From Reyranella humidisoli (GTDB lineage Bacteria > Pseudomonadota > Alphaproteobacteria > Reyranellales > Reyranellaceae): DNA of 64,000 nucleotides. The position numbers were made by a program, and so were the translations under genes. Below are positions 46,159 to 55,574 of the stretch, piece by piece. Position 1 is the first letter of the stretch, and the number at the start of each line of letters is the position of its first letter. Under the pieces are notes generated by a model that saw only the letters and a list, made by a program, of their open reading frames with translations, was not told the DNA's origin and searched no databases. Where the stretch lies: contig NZ_JAHOPB010000002.1 in the NCBI RefSeq assembly GCF_019039055.1, positions 744,001 to 808,000 on the forward strand, in the 5' to 3' direction.

Positions 46159-47388
46159 ATGAAGCGCGCCCTAGCCATCGCCCTGGTCGCCGTCTGCCTC
46201 TGGCAGAATCCCGCGAGGGCCGATCTGATTCCGGGGTCGCGCACCACGGTCGGTGGATGGTCGCTGAGCGCCCACGACCGGGCCGGCGGCAAGTTTTCCC
46301 ACTGCGCGATCTCCGCGCCCTACAAGAGCGGAATCCGGATGCTCTTCTCGGTCTCCGGCAACCAGAGCTGGCGCGTGGGCTGGACCCACGAATCGTGGCG
46401 ATTCACGAAGGGGCAGAGCGTCGATCTCACCCTTCTCGTCGACAATGCGGGGCCGTTCCCCCTGAAGGCCGTCGCGGCGACCGAGAATCTGGCGCTTGCC
46501 GAGCTGCCGGCGAAGGAAGAACTGTTCGACGTGATGCGCAAGGGCACCCGGATGACCGTGCGTGCCATGGGCAATACCTATGCCTTCAACCTGGACGGCA
46601 CCTACGCCGCCCTCACCGAAGTCCTGAACTGCACCGCGCGCTACGGCGGCGGCTCCGGAACGCCCCCCGGCACGTCGGCTTCGGCCGCAACCTCACCGCC
46701 GGCGCCGCCCGCGCCCGCCCCGCCGCTCATGCCGCCGCAGCCCTCGGCATCGGCCCCGCCGCCGCCGCCGCAGGCACGGCCGACGAGCGCGCCCAACGTC
46801 GCCGACCGGTCGGGCAAGACCAACATGATCCGGCTGATCCTTGGCGACGGAACCGAGTCGAAGCCGCAGGAGGTGTTCGAGAAGGCGAGCGGCGCGGTCT
46901 ACATCGTGAAGGCCGAGAAATCTCTTGGGTCCGCGATTGCCGTCGGCGAGCGCGATCTGCTCACCAACTGCCACGTCGTCGAGAGCGCTTCGACGGTGAC
47001 GCTGGAGCGGGAGGGCGTGCGCTTCCCGGCGACGGTCGTATCGGCCAATGCGAACGCCGACCGGTGCGTGCTGAGGATCGGCGCCACCGCGCCGCCGCTG
47101 CCGAAGTGGGTGCGCGTGCGCCCCTATGCCGACGTCAAGGTGGGCGAGCGCGTGTTCACGATCGGCACGCCGCGCGGGCTCGAACTGACCCTCGCCGAAG
47201 GCATCATCTCCTCCAAGCGCGTGAAGGAGGGGGAGCGTCTGCTCCAGACGTCGGCGCCGATCTCGCGGGGATCGTCGGGCGGCGGCCTGTTCGATGCGCA
47301 GGGCAACCTGATCGGCATCACAACCTTCATGATCCGCGACGCCCAGAACATCAATTTCGCCATCGCCGCCGAGGAATACGCCCGGTAG
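46159..47388 (+). CDS. Secreted trypsin-like serine protease with an N-terminal domain
   Basis: 409 residues. A signal peptide (ALAIALVAVCLWQNPARA, cut near 21), then an unfamiliar N-terminal domain at about 28-162 with a Cys pair (Cys49, Cys158) and WRVGWTHESW, then a Pro/Ala linker at 165-215, and finally an S1C/DegP-like protease domain at about 235-409. The catalytic triad is visible: His272 in LLTNCHVV, Asp301 in NANADRC, Ser373 in RGSSGGG. No PDZ domain follows, unlike DegP. The N-terminal part recalls invasion-associated-locus-B-type periplasmic domains, but this is only an impression. Starts at 46141 and 46147 are also in frame. Confidence 0.82.
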   Translation: MKRALAIALVAVCLWQNPARADLIPGSRTTVGGWSLSAHDRAGGKFSHCAISAPYKSGIRMLFSVSGNQSWRVGWTHESWRFTKGQSVDLTLLVDNAGPFPLKAVAATENLALAELPAKEELFDVMRKGTRMTVRAMGNTYAFNLDGTYAALTEVLNCTARYGGGSGTPPGTSASAATSPPAPPAPAPPLMPPQPSASAPPPPPQARPTSAPNVADRSGKTNMIRLILGDGTESKPQEVFEKASGAVYIVKAEKSLGSAIAVGERDLLTNCHVVESASTVTLEREGVRFPATVVSANANADRCVLRIGATAPPLPKWVRVRPYADVKVGERVFTIGTPRGLELTLAEGIISSKRVKEGERLLQTSAPISRGSSGGGLFDAQGNLIGITTFMIRDAQNINFAIAAEEYAR

Positions 47389-47420
47389 GCTGGGCCAAAA
47401 TCCCGCTGGAGGACAACGCC

Positions 47421-48224
47421 ATGGATATGCCGATCGCTTCTGAACTTCCGCTCACCGGCATCGACGTGAACGCGCTGCCGCCGGCCGACGGCGAATGGGT
47501 GCTGCGTCGGCAGCTGGCTGCCGCCTACCGGCTGGTCGATCATTTCGGCTGGACCGAGCTGATCTACGGCCATCTCACCGCACGAGTGCCGGGCGAGGCG
47601 CCGCACTTCCTGATCAATCCCTACGGGCTCAACTACGACGAGGTGACCGCCTCGAACCTGGTGAAGATCGACCTCGACGGCAAGATCGTCGAGCCGAGCC
47701 CGCATCCGGTGAACTATGCCGGCTTCGTCATCCATTCGGCGGTACACATGGCCCATGCCGACCGCCACAAGGTTGTCATGCACACCCACACGCGGGCCGG
47801 CATGGCGGTCTGCGCGCTGAAGGACGGGCTGCTGCCGGTGTCGATGGTGTCGACGGCCTTCCACGGCAAGCTCGCGTATCACGACTATGAGGGCCCCAGC
47901 CTCGATCTCGACGAGCGCGAGCGGCTGCTGAAGAACCTCGGCGACAACCAGGCGATGATGCTGCGCAACCACGGCCTGCTGACGACCGGCCGGTCGGTGC
48001 CGGAAGCCTTCCTGCGCCTCTACCGGCTGGAGCGTGCCTGCCAGATCCAACTCGACGCCGCCGCCGCGGGAACGCTTAACGTGATGGGCGACAATCTGGC
48101 CGCCAAGTCGGGCGCCGACATGGATCGTTTCTCCGAGATGGAATCCGCCGTCGGAATCGGCGATCTCGAATTCGCCGCCCTGGTGCGCAAGCTCGACAAG
48201 GTCGATTCCAGCTGGCGCCACTGA
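47421..48224 (+). CDS. Class II aldolase/adducin family protein
   Basis: 267 residues. The family motif for the zinc site is present (VVMHTHTRAGMAV near residue 118 and MLRNHGLLTTG near 187), with GWTELIYGHLTAR near 45. Members include fuculose-phosphate aldolase and ribulose-phosphate epimerase, and many uncharacterised bacterial proteins of this length. The ATG at 47421 follows GGAGG. It lies 32 bases after the protease gene and converges with the next gene, only three bases apart at the stops. Substrate unknown. Confidence 0.85.
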   Translation: MDMPIASELPLTGIDVNALPPADGEWVLRRQLAAAYRLVDHFGWTELIYGHLTARVPGEAPHFLINPYGLNYDEVTASNLVKIDLDGKIVEPSPHPVNYAGFVIHSAVHMAHADRHKVVMHTHTRAGMAVCALKDGLLPVSMVSTAFHGKLAYHDYEGPSLDLDERERLLKNLGDNQAMMLRNHGLLTTGRSVPEAFLRLYRLERACQIQLDAAAAGTLNVMGDNLAAKSGADMDRFSEMESAVGIGDLEFAALVRKLDKVDSSWRH

Positions 48225-48227
48225 CCT

Positions 48228-48698
48228 CTACTTGAGTTTATAGAGTGCCTTGAGCGAGCCGCTGGGAGATTTGATCTCGGCGATACGCCAGCCTGCCGGC
48301 GTTCGCACGAGTTCCAGGACGACCCGCCTGGCCTCTCCGAAGTTCTGAAACGACACCCGCGCCAGGGCGGTGTCGCCGTTCGTCGTGGCGTCGATCGCCA
48401 GCCTCGTGATCTCCCAATCCTGCGCGTCGACGAATGGATCGCCGTTTAGGGTCGGTGGCTCGTTCCGGCGCTTGGCCTCGCGGTAGTCGCGGTCGATGGC
48501 CTGAGCCAGAGCGGGCGCGAAGAAGCGGCCCGTCTGTTCATAGGGCTGTCCTTGGAAGGCCTTGTTCAGATAGGGCCTGTAGATGTTCTCCACGAACGCC
48601 TGCGCCGTTACGGCCTGCGCAATGGCATGACGGCCGCCCAAAGTCGCGGCAGCCGCGGCGGCCATCAGCAGGCGGCGGCCCAGTCGTTCGAAACGCAA
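48228..48698 (-). CDS. Exported protein, DUF3828-like
   Basis: 156 residues. An N-terminal signal (LLMAAAAAATLGGRHAIAQA) is followed by a small alpha+beta domain: FVENIYRPYLNKAF, a FAPALAQAIDRDYREAKRR helix, GDPFVDAQDWEITRLAI, and a C-terminal sheet VLELVRTPAGWRIAEIKSP ending SLKALY. This pattern fits the DUF3828 type of periplasmic proteins, as far as I can judge without a search. Role unknown. It is a single gene on the minus strand after the PhyH gene, 17 bases apart. Confidence 0.7.
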   Translation of the reverse strand: MRFERLGRRLLMAAAAAATLGGRHAIAQAVTAQAFVENIYRPYLNKAFQGQPYEQTGRFFAPALAQAIDRDYREAKRRNEPPTLNGDPFVDAQDWEITRLAIDATTNGDTALARVSFQNFGEARRVVLELVRTPAGWRIAEIKSPSGSLKALYKLK

Positions 48699-48715
48699 GA
48701 TACGCTCCTGTCCTT

Positions 48716-49549
48716 CTACGCGCGGAAGGTCGTGCGGTCGGTTCCGGAGTAGAGGGCCTTGGCCGACCGCTCGACGGCTTCGCGATGAGTGGCGACAGCG
48801 GCCGCATCGAGGTCGGCCTTCGGTGCCGGTTCGGGATCGAAGTTTCCGAAGGGATCCCGCCCACGGACGAGGGTTGCCGAGTCACGCACCTTGAGCTGGC
48901 GGACGTGGGGCGGGATGTAACGCAGGGCGAAGCCGATGCGCCTGTCCCCGGTGGTGTTCGGTCCCGAGGCATGGGCCAGCAGGACATGATGCAGGGACAT
49001 TTCGCCGGCCTTCAACGGCACGTCGACGCCGGCGCCCTCCGGCACGTCGACGGCGATCTCCTGGCCGCGACTGAGCAGATTGTTCTCGTCGAACGTGTCG
49101 CGGTGCTCGATCTGCTTTCTGAGATGGCTGCCGGGCCAGAACCTCATGGCGCCGCTTTCGACCGGGGCATCGGCAAAGGCGACCCAGGCGGTGACGACCT
49201 CGTCGGTGCTGAGGCCCCAGTAGGTAGCGTCCTGGTGCCACGACACGAAGGACGGCGAGCGCGCCTCCTTGATGAAGAAGGTGCTGCTCCAGCAGAGGAT
49301 GTCGGGACCGATGAGGTCCTCCACCGCATCGAGGATGGCGGGATGACGGGCCAGATCGTTCGCCCAGGTGAACAGAAGATGCACCTTGTGCCGCATGTTG
49401 CCGGCGATCGGCGCGCCCGTGGCCCGTTCATGGTCTTCGAGCCGGTGGCGATACACTCCGGCGTCCTCGGAGGACATCACGCGAACGGGGAAGTGGAAAC
49501 CATCGTTGCGATAGCGTGCGATCTCGTCGGTCGTGAGACGCCTGGTCAT
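48716..49549 (-). CDS. Phytanoyl-CoA dioxygenase (PhyH) family protein
   Basis: A non-haem iron(II)/2-oxoglutarate oxygenase of 277 residues. Iron ligands are the His and Asp in SFVSWHQDATYWG and the His in LLAHASGPNTTGDRR, where the following Arg binds 2-oxoglutarate (GDRRIGFALRY). Family members hydroxylate small natural products or lipids. The neighbouring O-methyltransferase-like gene 69 bases upstream on the same strand suggests a shared small-molecule modification pathway. Confidence 0.87.
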   Translation of the reverse strand: MTRRLTTDEIARYRNDGFHFPVRVMSSEDAGVYRHRLEDHERATGAPIAGNMRHKVHLLFTWANDLARHPAILDAVEDLIGPDILCWSSTFFIKEARSPSFVSWHQDATYWGLSTDEVVTAWVAFADAPVESGAMRFWPGSHLRKQIEHRDTFDENNLLSRGQEIAVDVPEGAGVDVPLKAGEMSLHHVLLAHASGPNTTGDRRIGFALRYIPPHVRQLKVRDSATLVRGRDPFGNFDPEPAPKADLDAAAVATHREAVERSAKALYSGTDRTTFRA

Positions 49550-49618
49550 TGGACCTCCGTCCTGCTGGGAACGCCGACTGTGGCGGCCGTTTGGAACAGG
49601 CGCAAGACGGCGCCCGTC

Positions 49619-50623
49619 TCAGGCAGGCTTTCGCCCCGTGATGCGTGAAAGAACGCCTGGAACGAATGGATGGACGGTCACGTCGACGAAACCCGCTGCC
49701 TGCAGGTACCCCTTCACCTCCGACTCGGTGTGAGCGCGGCCCGTGCTGTTCTGGATCGCCTCGTTCAGTCCCCAGAGGGCGGCCGAGATCGGGCCGTTCC
49801 TGTCGTCGTGCAGCGTCTCGCCGATCAGGTGCATCTCGCCATCCGGCACGAGGGCCTCGAAAGCCTTGGCGACGACGAGGCAGATGAGGGCGGGCTCGTA
49901 CTGCGGCAGATTGCTCGCCATCACGACGACGTCGACGCCTTGCGGGAAGGCCGTTTCGGTGAAGTCGCCCGGCAGAGTGCTGACGCGCCCGGCGGCGCCG
50001 TTGGCGGCAATGTACTCGTCGGCCACGACCGTGACCGGCGGCAAGTCGAGCACGACCGCCTGGAGACCGGGGAAGGTCCTGGTGGCGACGATGCTGTAGG
50101 CGCCGGAGCCGCCACCGAGATCGAGCATCTGCTTGCGGCCGGAGAGGTCGACGCTGCGGCTGAACAGGCGGGCGGCGCCCATGCCGATCGAATAGGTCGC
50201 GGCGTGATAGCGCCGGGCGTCCTCGACCGTGAAGTCGACGTAAGCGCCGAGCTTGTTTTCCTGCTGGTCGCGCAGCCGTTCCGAGAGTTCGCCAAAGGCC
50301 GTCCAGCGCGGCTTGGTGAACAGGATCCACGGTCCGGCGTAACGCTCGCCGTCCTTCACCAGGAAGCGCTGGACGTCGGCGGCGTTGGTGAAGCGCTCGC
50401 CGTCGCGCGACAGCAGCGTCATGGCGGCCAGGACGGTCAGCAGCCGTTCGGCGTTGCGGTCGGAGATCCCGGCGGCCTTCGCCACGGCGGGAATGGTGTC
50501 GTGGCCGTGGGCGATCGCGGTGAATATCTCGAGCTCGACCGCGGCCATCAGGGCGGCGCTCTCCCAATAGGCCTGGGCGATCTTCTGCAGCCGTGTCGTA
50601 TCGAGGCGCTGGGTTTCCGGCAT
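49619..50623 (-). CDS. SAM-dependent O-methyltransferase-like protein
   Basis: 334 residues. An N-terminal winged-helix dimerisation domain (YWESAALMAAVELEIFTAIA, LLTVLAAMTLLSRDGERF) is followed by the SAM-binding fold with motif I MLDLGGGSGAYSIVATRTFP near residue 170 and DVVVMASNLPQYEP near 240. This is the plan of plant-type and polyketide O-methyltransferases. The ATG at 50623 has a strong AAGGAGG ribosome binding site and is preferred to the longer frame. The acceptor is unknown. Confidence 0.87.
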   Translation of the reverse strand: MPETQRLDTTRLQKIAQAYWESAALMAAVELEIFTAIAHGHDTIPAVAKAAGISDRNAERLLTVLAAMTLLSRDGERFTNAADVQRFLVKDGERYAGPWILFTKPRWTAFGELSERLRDQQENKLGAYVDFTVEDARRYHAATYSIGMGAARLFSRSVDLSGRKQMLDLGGGSGAYSIVATRTFPGLQAVVLDLPPVTVVADEYIAANGAAGRVSTLPGDFTETAFPQGVDVVVMASNLPQYEPALICLVVAKAFEALVPDGEMHLIGETLHDDRNGPISAALWGLNEAIQNSTGRAHTESEVKGYLQAAGFVDVTVHPFVPGVLSRITGRKPA

Positions 50624-50690
50624 TCTGCGTTTCCTCCTTGGCTGCCCGACCATAGCGCAGAGCGGGAGCGCTCGCCGACCCGCGGCAGGT

Positions 50691-51656
50691 TCAGAAAAAG
50701 TGCAGGAAGGCCAGGACCATGGCGACGTAGAGCGCCGCGATGAGCGCGGCGCCTTGCAGGCCAGCACGCAACTCCCGGCCCGGCGCGGGCTGCAGCCACC
50801 AGCGGAAGTGGCCGGCGATCCAGGGAACCAGAAAGCCCGTGAGCACGACGCTCACCACGTTCCCGAGGAAGAGTGACACCGCGAAGGGCAGGTGGAACAT
50901 CCGGTCGAAGACGGGCGTGCCGACGAAGAACCCGAACAGCATGACGATCGGGTAGAGCATCAGCAGGACGAGCATGTTCATCTTCCACGCCGACAGCGGA
51001 GCGCCTGCGGCGTCACCGTCCCTGAACCATTGCTCGAAACCGGAGCTTGCGATGCGGGAATGGAATTCCTCGGTGAGCGGGGCGGCTTCCTCGACCAGCG
51101 CCCTGCGAACGGGCGAGTCGAGCCATGCCTTGAGGTTTGCTTCGGTATCGAACCGCAGGATGGCGACGAAATCCTCCTGGACGCCGGGTACGGGCGGTTC
51201 GAAGCGGTAGCCCTGGAGGCCGGGCGCCTTTGACTGGGCGGCGGCGATCTTTTGCTCCCAGGCCCGATACTCCGCTTCCCGGCCGGGCTTCACCCGGGTG
51301 GAAATGATGGCCGACACCGGCGCGGGCTTGATGCCGCTGGATTCGTCCTCGACGATGTGCACGTCGTCACGGCCGACCAGCATGGGCGCCGCCCCGGCGA
51401 TACGGTTCTGCCGCTCGGGCGCCCCCAGCCAGCGCTTCGCGTCGGCCAGGCTGGCGAAGCGCTGCAGGATGACCCAGTCGACCTGGAGCGGCGGGGCCGG
51501 CGGCAGGAGCCGCTGCTCGATGAAGCCGGGGAAGTGCTGGATGAGACTGCTCGTCTCGCCCTGCCAGCGCGCGAAGTCGTCGGCGCGCTCGGGCCGCACG
51601 CACGTCTGCGTCACGATGCTGACGCTGTGGGTAGTGTCCGTCCTGCTCGCGCTCAC
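50691..51656 (-). CDS. Tandem ABM-domain membrane protein
   Basis: 321 residues with two antibiotic-biosynthesis-monooxygenase-like ferredoxin folds (about 12-95, starting VSIVTQTCVRPERADDFARW; and about 105-195, starting SAIISTRVKPGREAEYRAWE), then three hydrophobic helices (about 222-245, 250-272 and 295-318). This plan matches COG3224-type proteins. ABM folds often act on quinones or haem. The GTG start overlaps the TGA of the molybdoenzyme gene (GTGA), so the two are made together, which hints at a membrane partner or electron acceptor for it. Function otherwise unknown. Confidence 0.78.
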   Translation of the reverse strand: MSASRTDTTHSVSIVTQTCVRPERADDFARWQGETSSLIQHFPGFIEQRLLPPAPPLQVDWVILQRFASLADAKRWLGAPERQNRIAGAAPMLVGRDDVHIVEDESSGIKPAPVSAIISTRVKPGREAEYRAWEQKIAAAQSKAPGLQGYRFEPPVPGVQEDFVAILRFDTEANLKAWLDSPVRRALVEEAAPLTEEFHSRIASSGFEQWFRDGDAAGAPLSAWKMNMLVLLMLYPIVMLFGFFVGTPVFDRMFHLPFAVSLFLGNVVSVVLTGFLVPWIAGHFRWWLQPAPGRELRAGLQGAALIAALYVAMVLAFLHFF

Positions 51657-54355
51657 GGCTTGTCCGCGAGCCTGGAGAAGATCCGGTCCGGCGTGAACGG
51701 GAGATGTGCGAAGCGGATGCCGGTGGCGTCGGCGAGCGCGTTGGCCACGGCGGGTGCGACCGGATTGATGCCGCACTCGCCCTGGGACTTCGCGCCGAGG
51801 GGACCGATCGAATCGATCGTGTCGGCGAAGAAGATGTCGGTATGGGGCGTGTCGGCGTAGGCCGGGATGCGATAGTTGCGGAGCTGCGGGTTCACCATAT
51901 GGCCTTCGTCGTGAACCATGTTTTCGGTGAGGGCCCAGCCGTAGCCCATGGCCACCGCGCCATCGAGCTGGCCGCGGCACTGCATGGGATTGATCGGCCT
52001 GCCGATGTCGGCGGCGTGCACACTGTGCAGGACGCGGATCTCGCCGGTGACGCGATGCACGGCGAGGCGGACACCCTGCACGTTGAAGGCGATCGAGCGC
52101 GGCGACAGGTAGGCCTTGCGCGCGACGGTGAAGCGATGGTCGATCGCCGCGCCGGCGGCGTGCAGATCGCTCAGCGGGATGCGCCTGTTGCCGCAGACGA
52201 CCGCGTCGCCGTCGAGCCGGCAGGCCGCAGGATCGGCGCCGGTGTGGCGGCTGGCAAAGGCGATGATGTCCTCGCGCATCGCCTCCGCCGTGAGGTGCAC
52301 GGCCTTGCCCGCGACCACCGTGCCGGTGCTGGCGAAGGTGCCGGTGTCGTAGGGCGTGCGGTCCGTGTCGGCGACGACGATGTCGATGTCGCCGGCCTTG
52401 ACGCCCATGACGGTGGCCGCGATCTGCTTGTGCGCCGTGACGATGCCGTTGCCCATCTCGGACGAACCGCAGGCCAGATGATAGGTGCCGTCGGCCAGCA
52501 GCTTCATCTCCGCGCCGGAGCGATGCTCGGTCGGCGGTCCGCATTCGAGCATCGCCATGGCCACGCCCGTGCCCTCGGCCCACTCGTCGCCGGGAAGGCT
52601 GGCGACGCCGTTGCCCCTGGCCAGCTCGCGCTCGACGATGTCGAGGCACTCGGTGATGCCGTAGCTGCCGAAGCTCGCATCGCTTGGCTCGCGCCATATC
52701 GATTCGATGTTGTCGCCCGGCCGCACGACGTTCTTGCGGCGCATTTCGATCGGATCGATCGCGAGAATACGCGCCATCTCGTCGATCGCGCACTCGATGG
52801 CGAAGGTCGTCTGCGAGGCGCCATAGCCGCGGAAGCCGCCGCCCGGCACCATGTTGGTGTAAACCGCGTAACCCGCGCCCTTCTTGTTGTCGCAGCGGTA
52901 GGCGGCAAGGGGGCTGCCCATGGCGGCTGCCAGCGTCTCGCTGCCGTGATTGCCATAGGCGCCGGTGTTGGACACGACGCGCACGTCCATCGCGGTCAGC
53001 GTGCCGTCCTTGCGCGCGCCGATCCTGACATGGGTGGTCATCTGATGCCGGGTCGTGGCGCCGACGAACTCGTCCTCGCGCGTCCATTCCCACTTCACGG
53101 GACGACCGATCTTCATCGAGGCGAACAGGACGAGGTCTTCCGAGATCATCTCCTGCTTGCCGCCGAAGCCGCCGCCGACGCGCTCGGTGAAGACGTGGAG
53201 ATCGCGGGTCCTGAGGCCCATCAGGTAGCAGAGCTTCTTCTGGGCGGCGAACGGTCCCTGGGAGCTGGTGCGGACGTGCCAGCGCCGGTCCTCGCCCTGC
53301 CAGGCGATCGAACCGTGCGTCTCGAGATGGACGTGCTGCACGCGCGACGTCGAATAGGTCATCTCGTGGATGGCGTCGGCTTCCTCGAAGCCCTTGGCGA
53401 TGTCGCCGATCTCGCCATGCAGGTCGCAGTAGATATTGCCGCTGTCGGTGACGACGTCCTTGTCGTGCAGAAGAGGGGCACCGGGTTCCATTGCAAGGAC
53501 CGGATCGAAGATGGCCGGGAGGAGTTCATACTCGACCCCAAGCGCGAGACATCCGGCTTCCGCCGCGCCTTCGCTTTCCGCAACCACCGCGGCGACGCGC
53601 TGTCCGGCGAAGCGCATGACATTGTCGAGCATGTAGGTGTCGTCGGGATCGACGAGATGATCCTCGTGCAGTGCGGTGCTGTAGAGCCGCCGCGGCACGT
53701 CCTGCCAGTCATAGACCGCGACGACGCCGGGCACCGCCAGTGCCGCCGTCTTGTCGATCCCCGCGATGCGCGCATGAGCATGCGGCGAGCGCAGCACCTT
53801 GAGGTGCAACATGCCCTCCATCGCCACGTCCATCGTGTACCGCGCCTTGCCGGTCAGAATGTCGTCGGTGAATGGATTGGGCAGATTGGCGCCGCACGCC
53901 TTGCCGGCCACGTCCGCCTCGATGTTGCACTTCCCGTTCAGCGCGTCGGTTATCGAGCGATAACCGGTGCAGCGGCAGAGATTGCCCTTCAGCGCATGCG
54001 GCAGGTCTGCTTTCTGCTCCTCGCTCATGCCGGCCGTGGTCATGATCATGCCGGCGGCGCAGAAGCCGCACTGGAAGGCCTGTGCGTCGTGGAAGGCCTT
54101 CTGGACGGGATGCATCCCGCCTTCGGGTGCGAGACCCTCGATGGTGGTGACCTTGCGGCCCTCGGCACGGAAGGCCGGGACCAGGCAGGAATGGAATGGC
54201 TTTCCGTCGATCCAGACGGTGCAGGCGCCGCAATCGCCGGCATCGCAGCCCTTCTTCACGCCGAACACTTCGAGGTCGCGCAGGAAGGTGCGCAGACACT
54301 GTCCGGGGCTGGGATCGATCGCGTAGAGAGCGCCGTTGATTTCGTACCTGCTCAT
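51653..54355 (-). CDS. Xanthine dehydrogenase-type molybdoenzyme, fused Fe-S and Mo subunit
   Basis: 900 residues. Residues 1-150 hold two [2Fe-2S] clusters: Cys37, 42, 45 and 57 in GCDAGDCGACTV and after, then Cys96, 99, 127 and 129 (CGFC and CRC). A short linker leads to the molybdopterin part (about 160-900) with ERVGGGFGGKQE, PGGGFRGYGASQTTFAIE, SSEMGNGIVTAHKQ, and the catalytic glutamate in SQGECGINPVAPA. The FAD domain is a separate gene directly upstream, so this is a two-gene form of the xanthine/aldehyde oxidase family. Hydroxylation of a purine is plausible but not shown. Confidence 0.88.
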   Translation of the reverse strand: MSRYEINGALYAIDPSPGQCLRTFLRDLEVFGVKKGCDAGDCGACTVWIDGKPFHSCLVPAFRAEGRKVTTIEGLAPEGGMHPVQKAFHDAQAFQCGFCAAGMIMTTAGMSEEQKADLPHALKGNLCRCTGYRSITDALNGKCNIEADVAGKACGANLPNPFTDDILTGKARYTMDVAMEGMLHLKVLRSPHAHARIAGIDKTAALAVPGVVAVYDWQDVPRRLYSTALHEDHLVDPDDTYMLDNVMRFAGQRVAAVVAESEGAAEAGCLALGVEYELLPAIFDPVLAMEPGAPLLHDKDVVTDSGNIYCDLHGEIGDIAKGFEEADAIHEMTYSTSRVQHVHLETHGSIAWQGEDRRWHVRTSSQGPFAAQKKLCYLMGLRTRDLHVFTERVGGGFGGKQEMISEDLVLFASMKIGRPVKWEWTREDEFVGATTRHQMTTHVRIGARKDGTLTAMDVRVVSNTGAYGNHGSETLAAAMGSPLAAYRCDNKKGAGYAVYTNMVPGGGFRGYGASQTTFAIECAIDEMARILAIDPIEMRRKNVVRPGDNIESIWREPSDASFGSYGITECLDIVERELARGNGVASLPGDEWAEGTGVAMAMLECGPPTEHRSGAEMKLLADGTYHLACGSSEMGNGIVTAHKQIAATVMGVKAGDIDIVVADTDRTPYDTGTFASTGTVVAGKAVHLTAEAMREDIIAFASRHTGADPAACRLDGDAVVCGNRRIPLSDLHAAGAAIDHRFTVARKAYLSPRSIAFNVQGVRLAVHRVTGEIRVLHSVHAADIGRPINPMQCRGQLDGAVAMGYGWALTENMVHDEGHMVNPQLRNYRIPAYADTPHTDIFFADTIDSIGPLGAKSQGECGINPVAPAVANALADATGIRFAHLPFTPDRIFSRLADKP

Positions 54356-55167
54356 GCGAGCTCCGCTCGGATCTGTTCGGCGAAGTAATAGGTGATGTGC
54401 TGCTTGTAGGCAGCCGAGCCGTGGACATCCTGGAAGTAGTCGTCGGCCAACAGCCGCTCGTCGATCGCCTGGCGCAGCTCGCCGGCCGCCGGCGTGCGGT
54501 CGAAGCGCAGATGCACCGGCCGGGGTGTCGCCGCGGTGATCGTCAGGAGGAAATCCCGTCCGTCGTCGTTTACCGTCGCGACGATCAGGGCCGCCGATCG
54601 GCCGAGACGCGTCAGGGACATCTGACGCATGGCATAACGCTTGGTCAGTGCGGTCGCGGGGAGGCGGACGGAGCGAAGCAGTTCGCCGGGACCCAGCAGG
54701 TTATTGTGGTTGCCCGTCACGAAGTCGACGACCGGGACCTGGCGGGGCGCGCCATCGCGCGGCCACAGCGTGCAGACGCCTTCGAGAGCGGCGCTCAGGG
54801 AGATCATGGCGCCGGCCGGCAGCGACATCACGATGTTGCCGCCGATCGTGGCGGCGTTCCAGATCTTGAAGGACATGAGGAACGAATCGATGCAGTCGCG
54901 GAAGAGGGGCACCGCTTTCCATTCAGCCGGTCCCTTGAAGGCATGAAGGTCGGCCACGCGGCAAGTCGCGGCGATTTCCAGTCCCTCGGCTGTCGCCGTG
55001 AGGGGCGCCCAGCCGAGCGCGTCGAGGTCGATCAGCGTATCGGTCGCGATCTGGGGTTCGGAGTAGAGCCAGGTGCCGCCGGCCAGCCAGGCGTAGTTCG
55101 ACCGCCAGGGACCGACATCGTCGAGCGAGACCGGTCGTTTCACTTCGGTGATTGTATTGAGATTCAT
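54352..55167 (-). CDS. FAD-binding subunit of the molybdoenzyme
   Basis: 271 residues of the CO-dehydrogenase/xanthine-dehydrogenase flavoprotein class. The FAD loops are WLAGGTWLYSEPQ near residue 29 and SFKIWNAATIGGNIVMSLPAG near 96-116, followed by the C-terminal domain. It passes electrons from the Fe-S clusters of its partner to NAD+ or another acceptor. Its stop overlaps the start of the fused subunit gene by four bases. Start at ATG 55167; a GTG at 55185 is also possible. Confidence 0.88.
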   Translation of the reverse strand: MNLNTITEVKRPVSLDDVGPWRSNYAWLAGGTWLYSEPQIATDTLIDLDALGWAPLTATAEGLEIAATCRVADLHAFKGPAEWKAVPLFRDCIDSFLMSFKIWNAATIGGNIVMSLPAGAMISLSAALEGVCTLWPRDGAPRQVPVVDFVTGNHNNLLGPGELLRSVRLPATALTKRYAMRQMSLTRLGRSAALIVATVNDDGRDFLLTITAATPRPVHLRFDRTPAAGELRQAIDERLLADDYFQDVHGSAAYKQHITYYFAEQIRAELA

Positions 55168-55372
55168 GCTTCTGGCGTCATCCACCCGTTCCGGCGTGAC
55201 TGGGTTCTCCGTCGCCGGGGCCGGCCATTATCGCAGCCGAACGATCTCTTTGGGAGGTATGGATGTTCGCAAAGGCGTGGGATGAATCACGTCGCGAGAC
55301 GCGTGCCGGGGACTACCAGCCGGCACGCGGGAGCTTCTTGAATTTCCCCGGAACGAATTGCGGGGTGTCGGC

Positions 55373-55555
55373 CTACTTCGTGAGGATCAGCTTCTCGGAG
55401 GCCGTCACGCGCAGCCGATAGGTGCTGGCGCCGTGGCGGATGAGGAGTTCGCGACGGCCGGCCATGAGTTGATTGCTGTCGATGCTCGACACATCACGGT
55501 CCGACTTCGCGCGGGATGCCTCACTGTTGGAATGCAGCGTCATCATCTGGTCCAT
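55373..55555 (-). CDS. hemP: Hemin uptake protein HemP
   Basis: A 60-residue protein ending in the HemP hallmark RRELLIRHGASTYRLRVTASEKLILTK (positions 34-60 of the product, last eight residues highly conserved). HemP-type proteins (HmuP) are iron-regulated and needed for full expression of haem receptor genes in related bacteria. It has its own promoter region with an iron-box-like dyad (55575-55597). No other haem uptake gene is in the window, so it is an orphan here. Confidence 0.85.
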   Translation of the reverse strand: MDQMMTLHSNSEASRAKSDRDVSSIDSNQLMAGRRELLIRHGASTYRLRVTASEKLILTK

Positions 55556-55574
55556 CTTCGCCTCGCTTGGTTAA

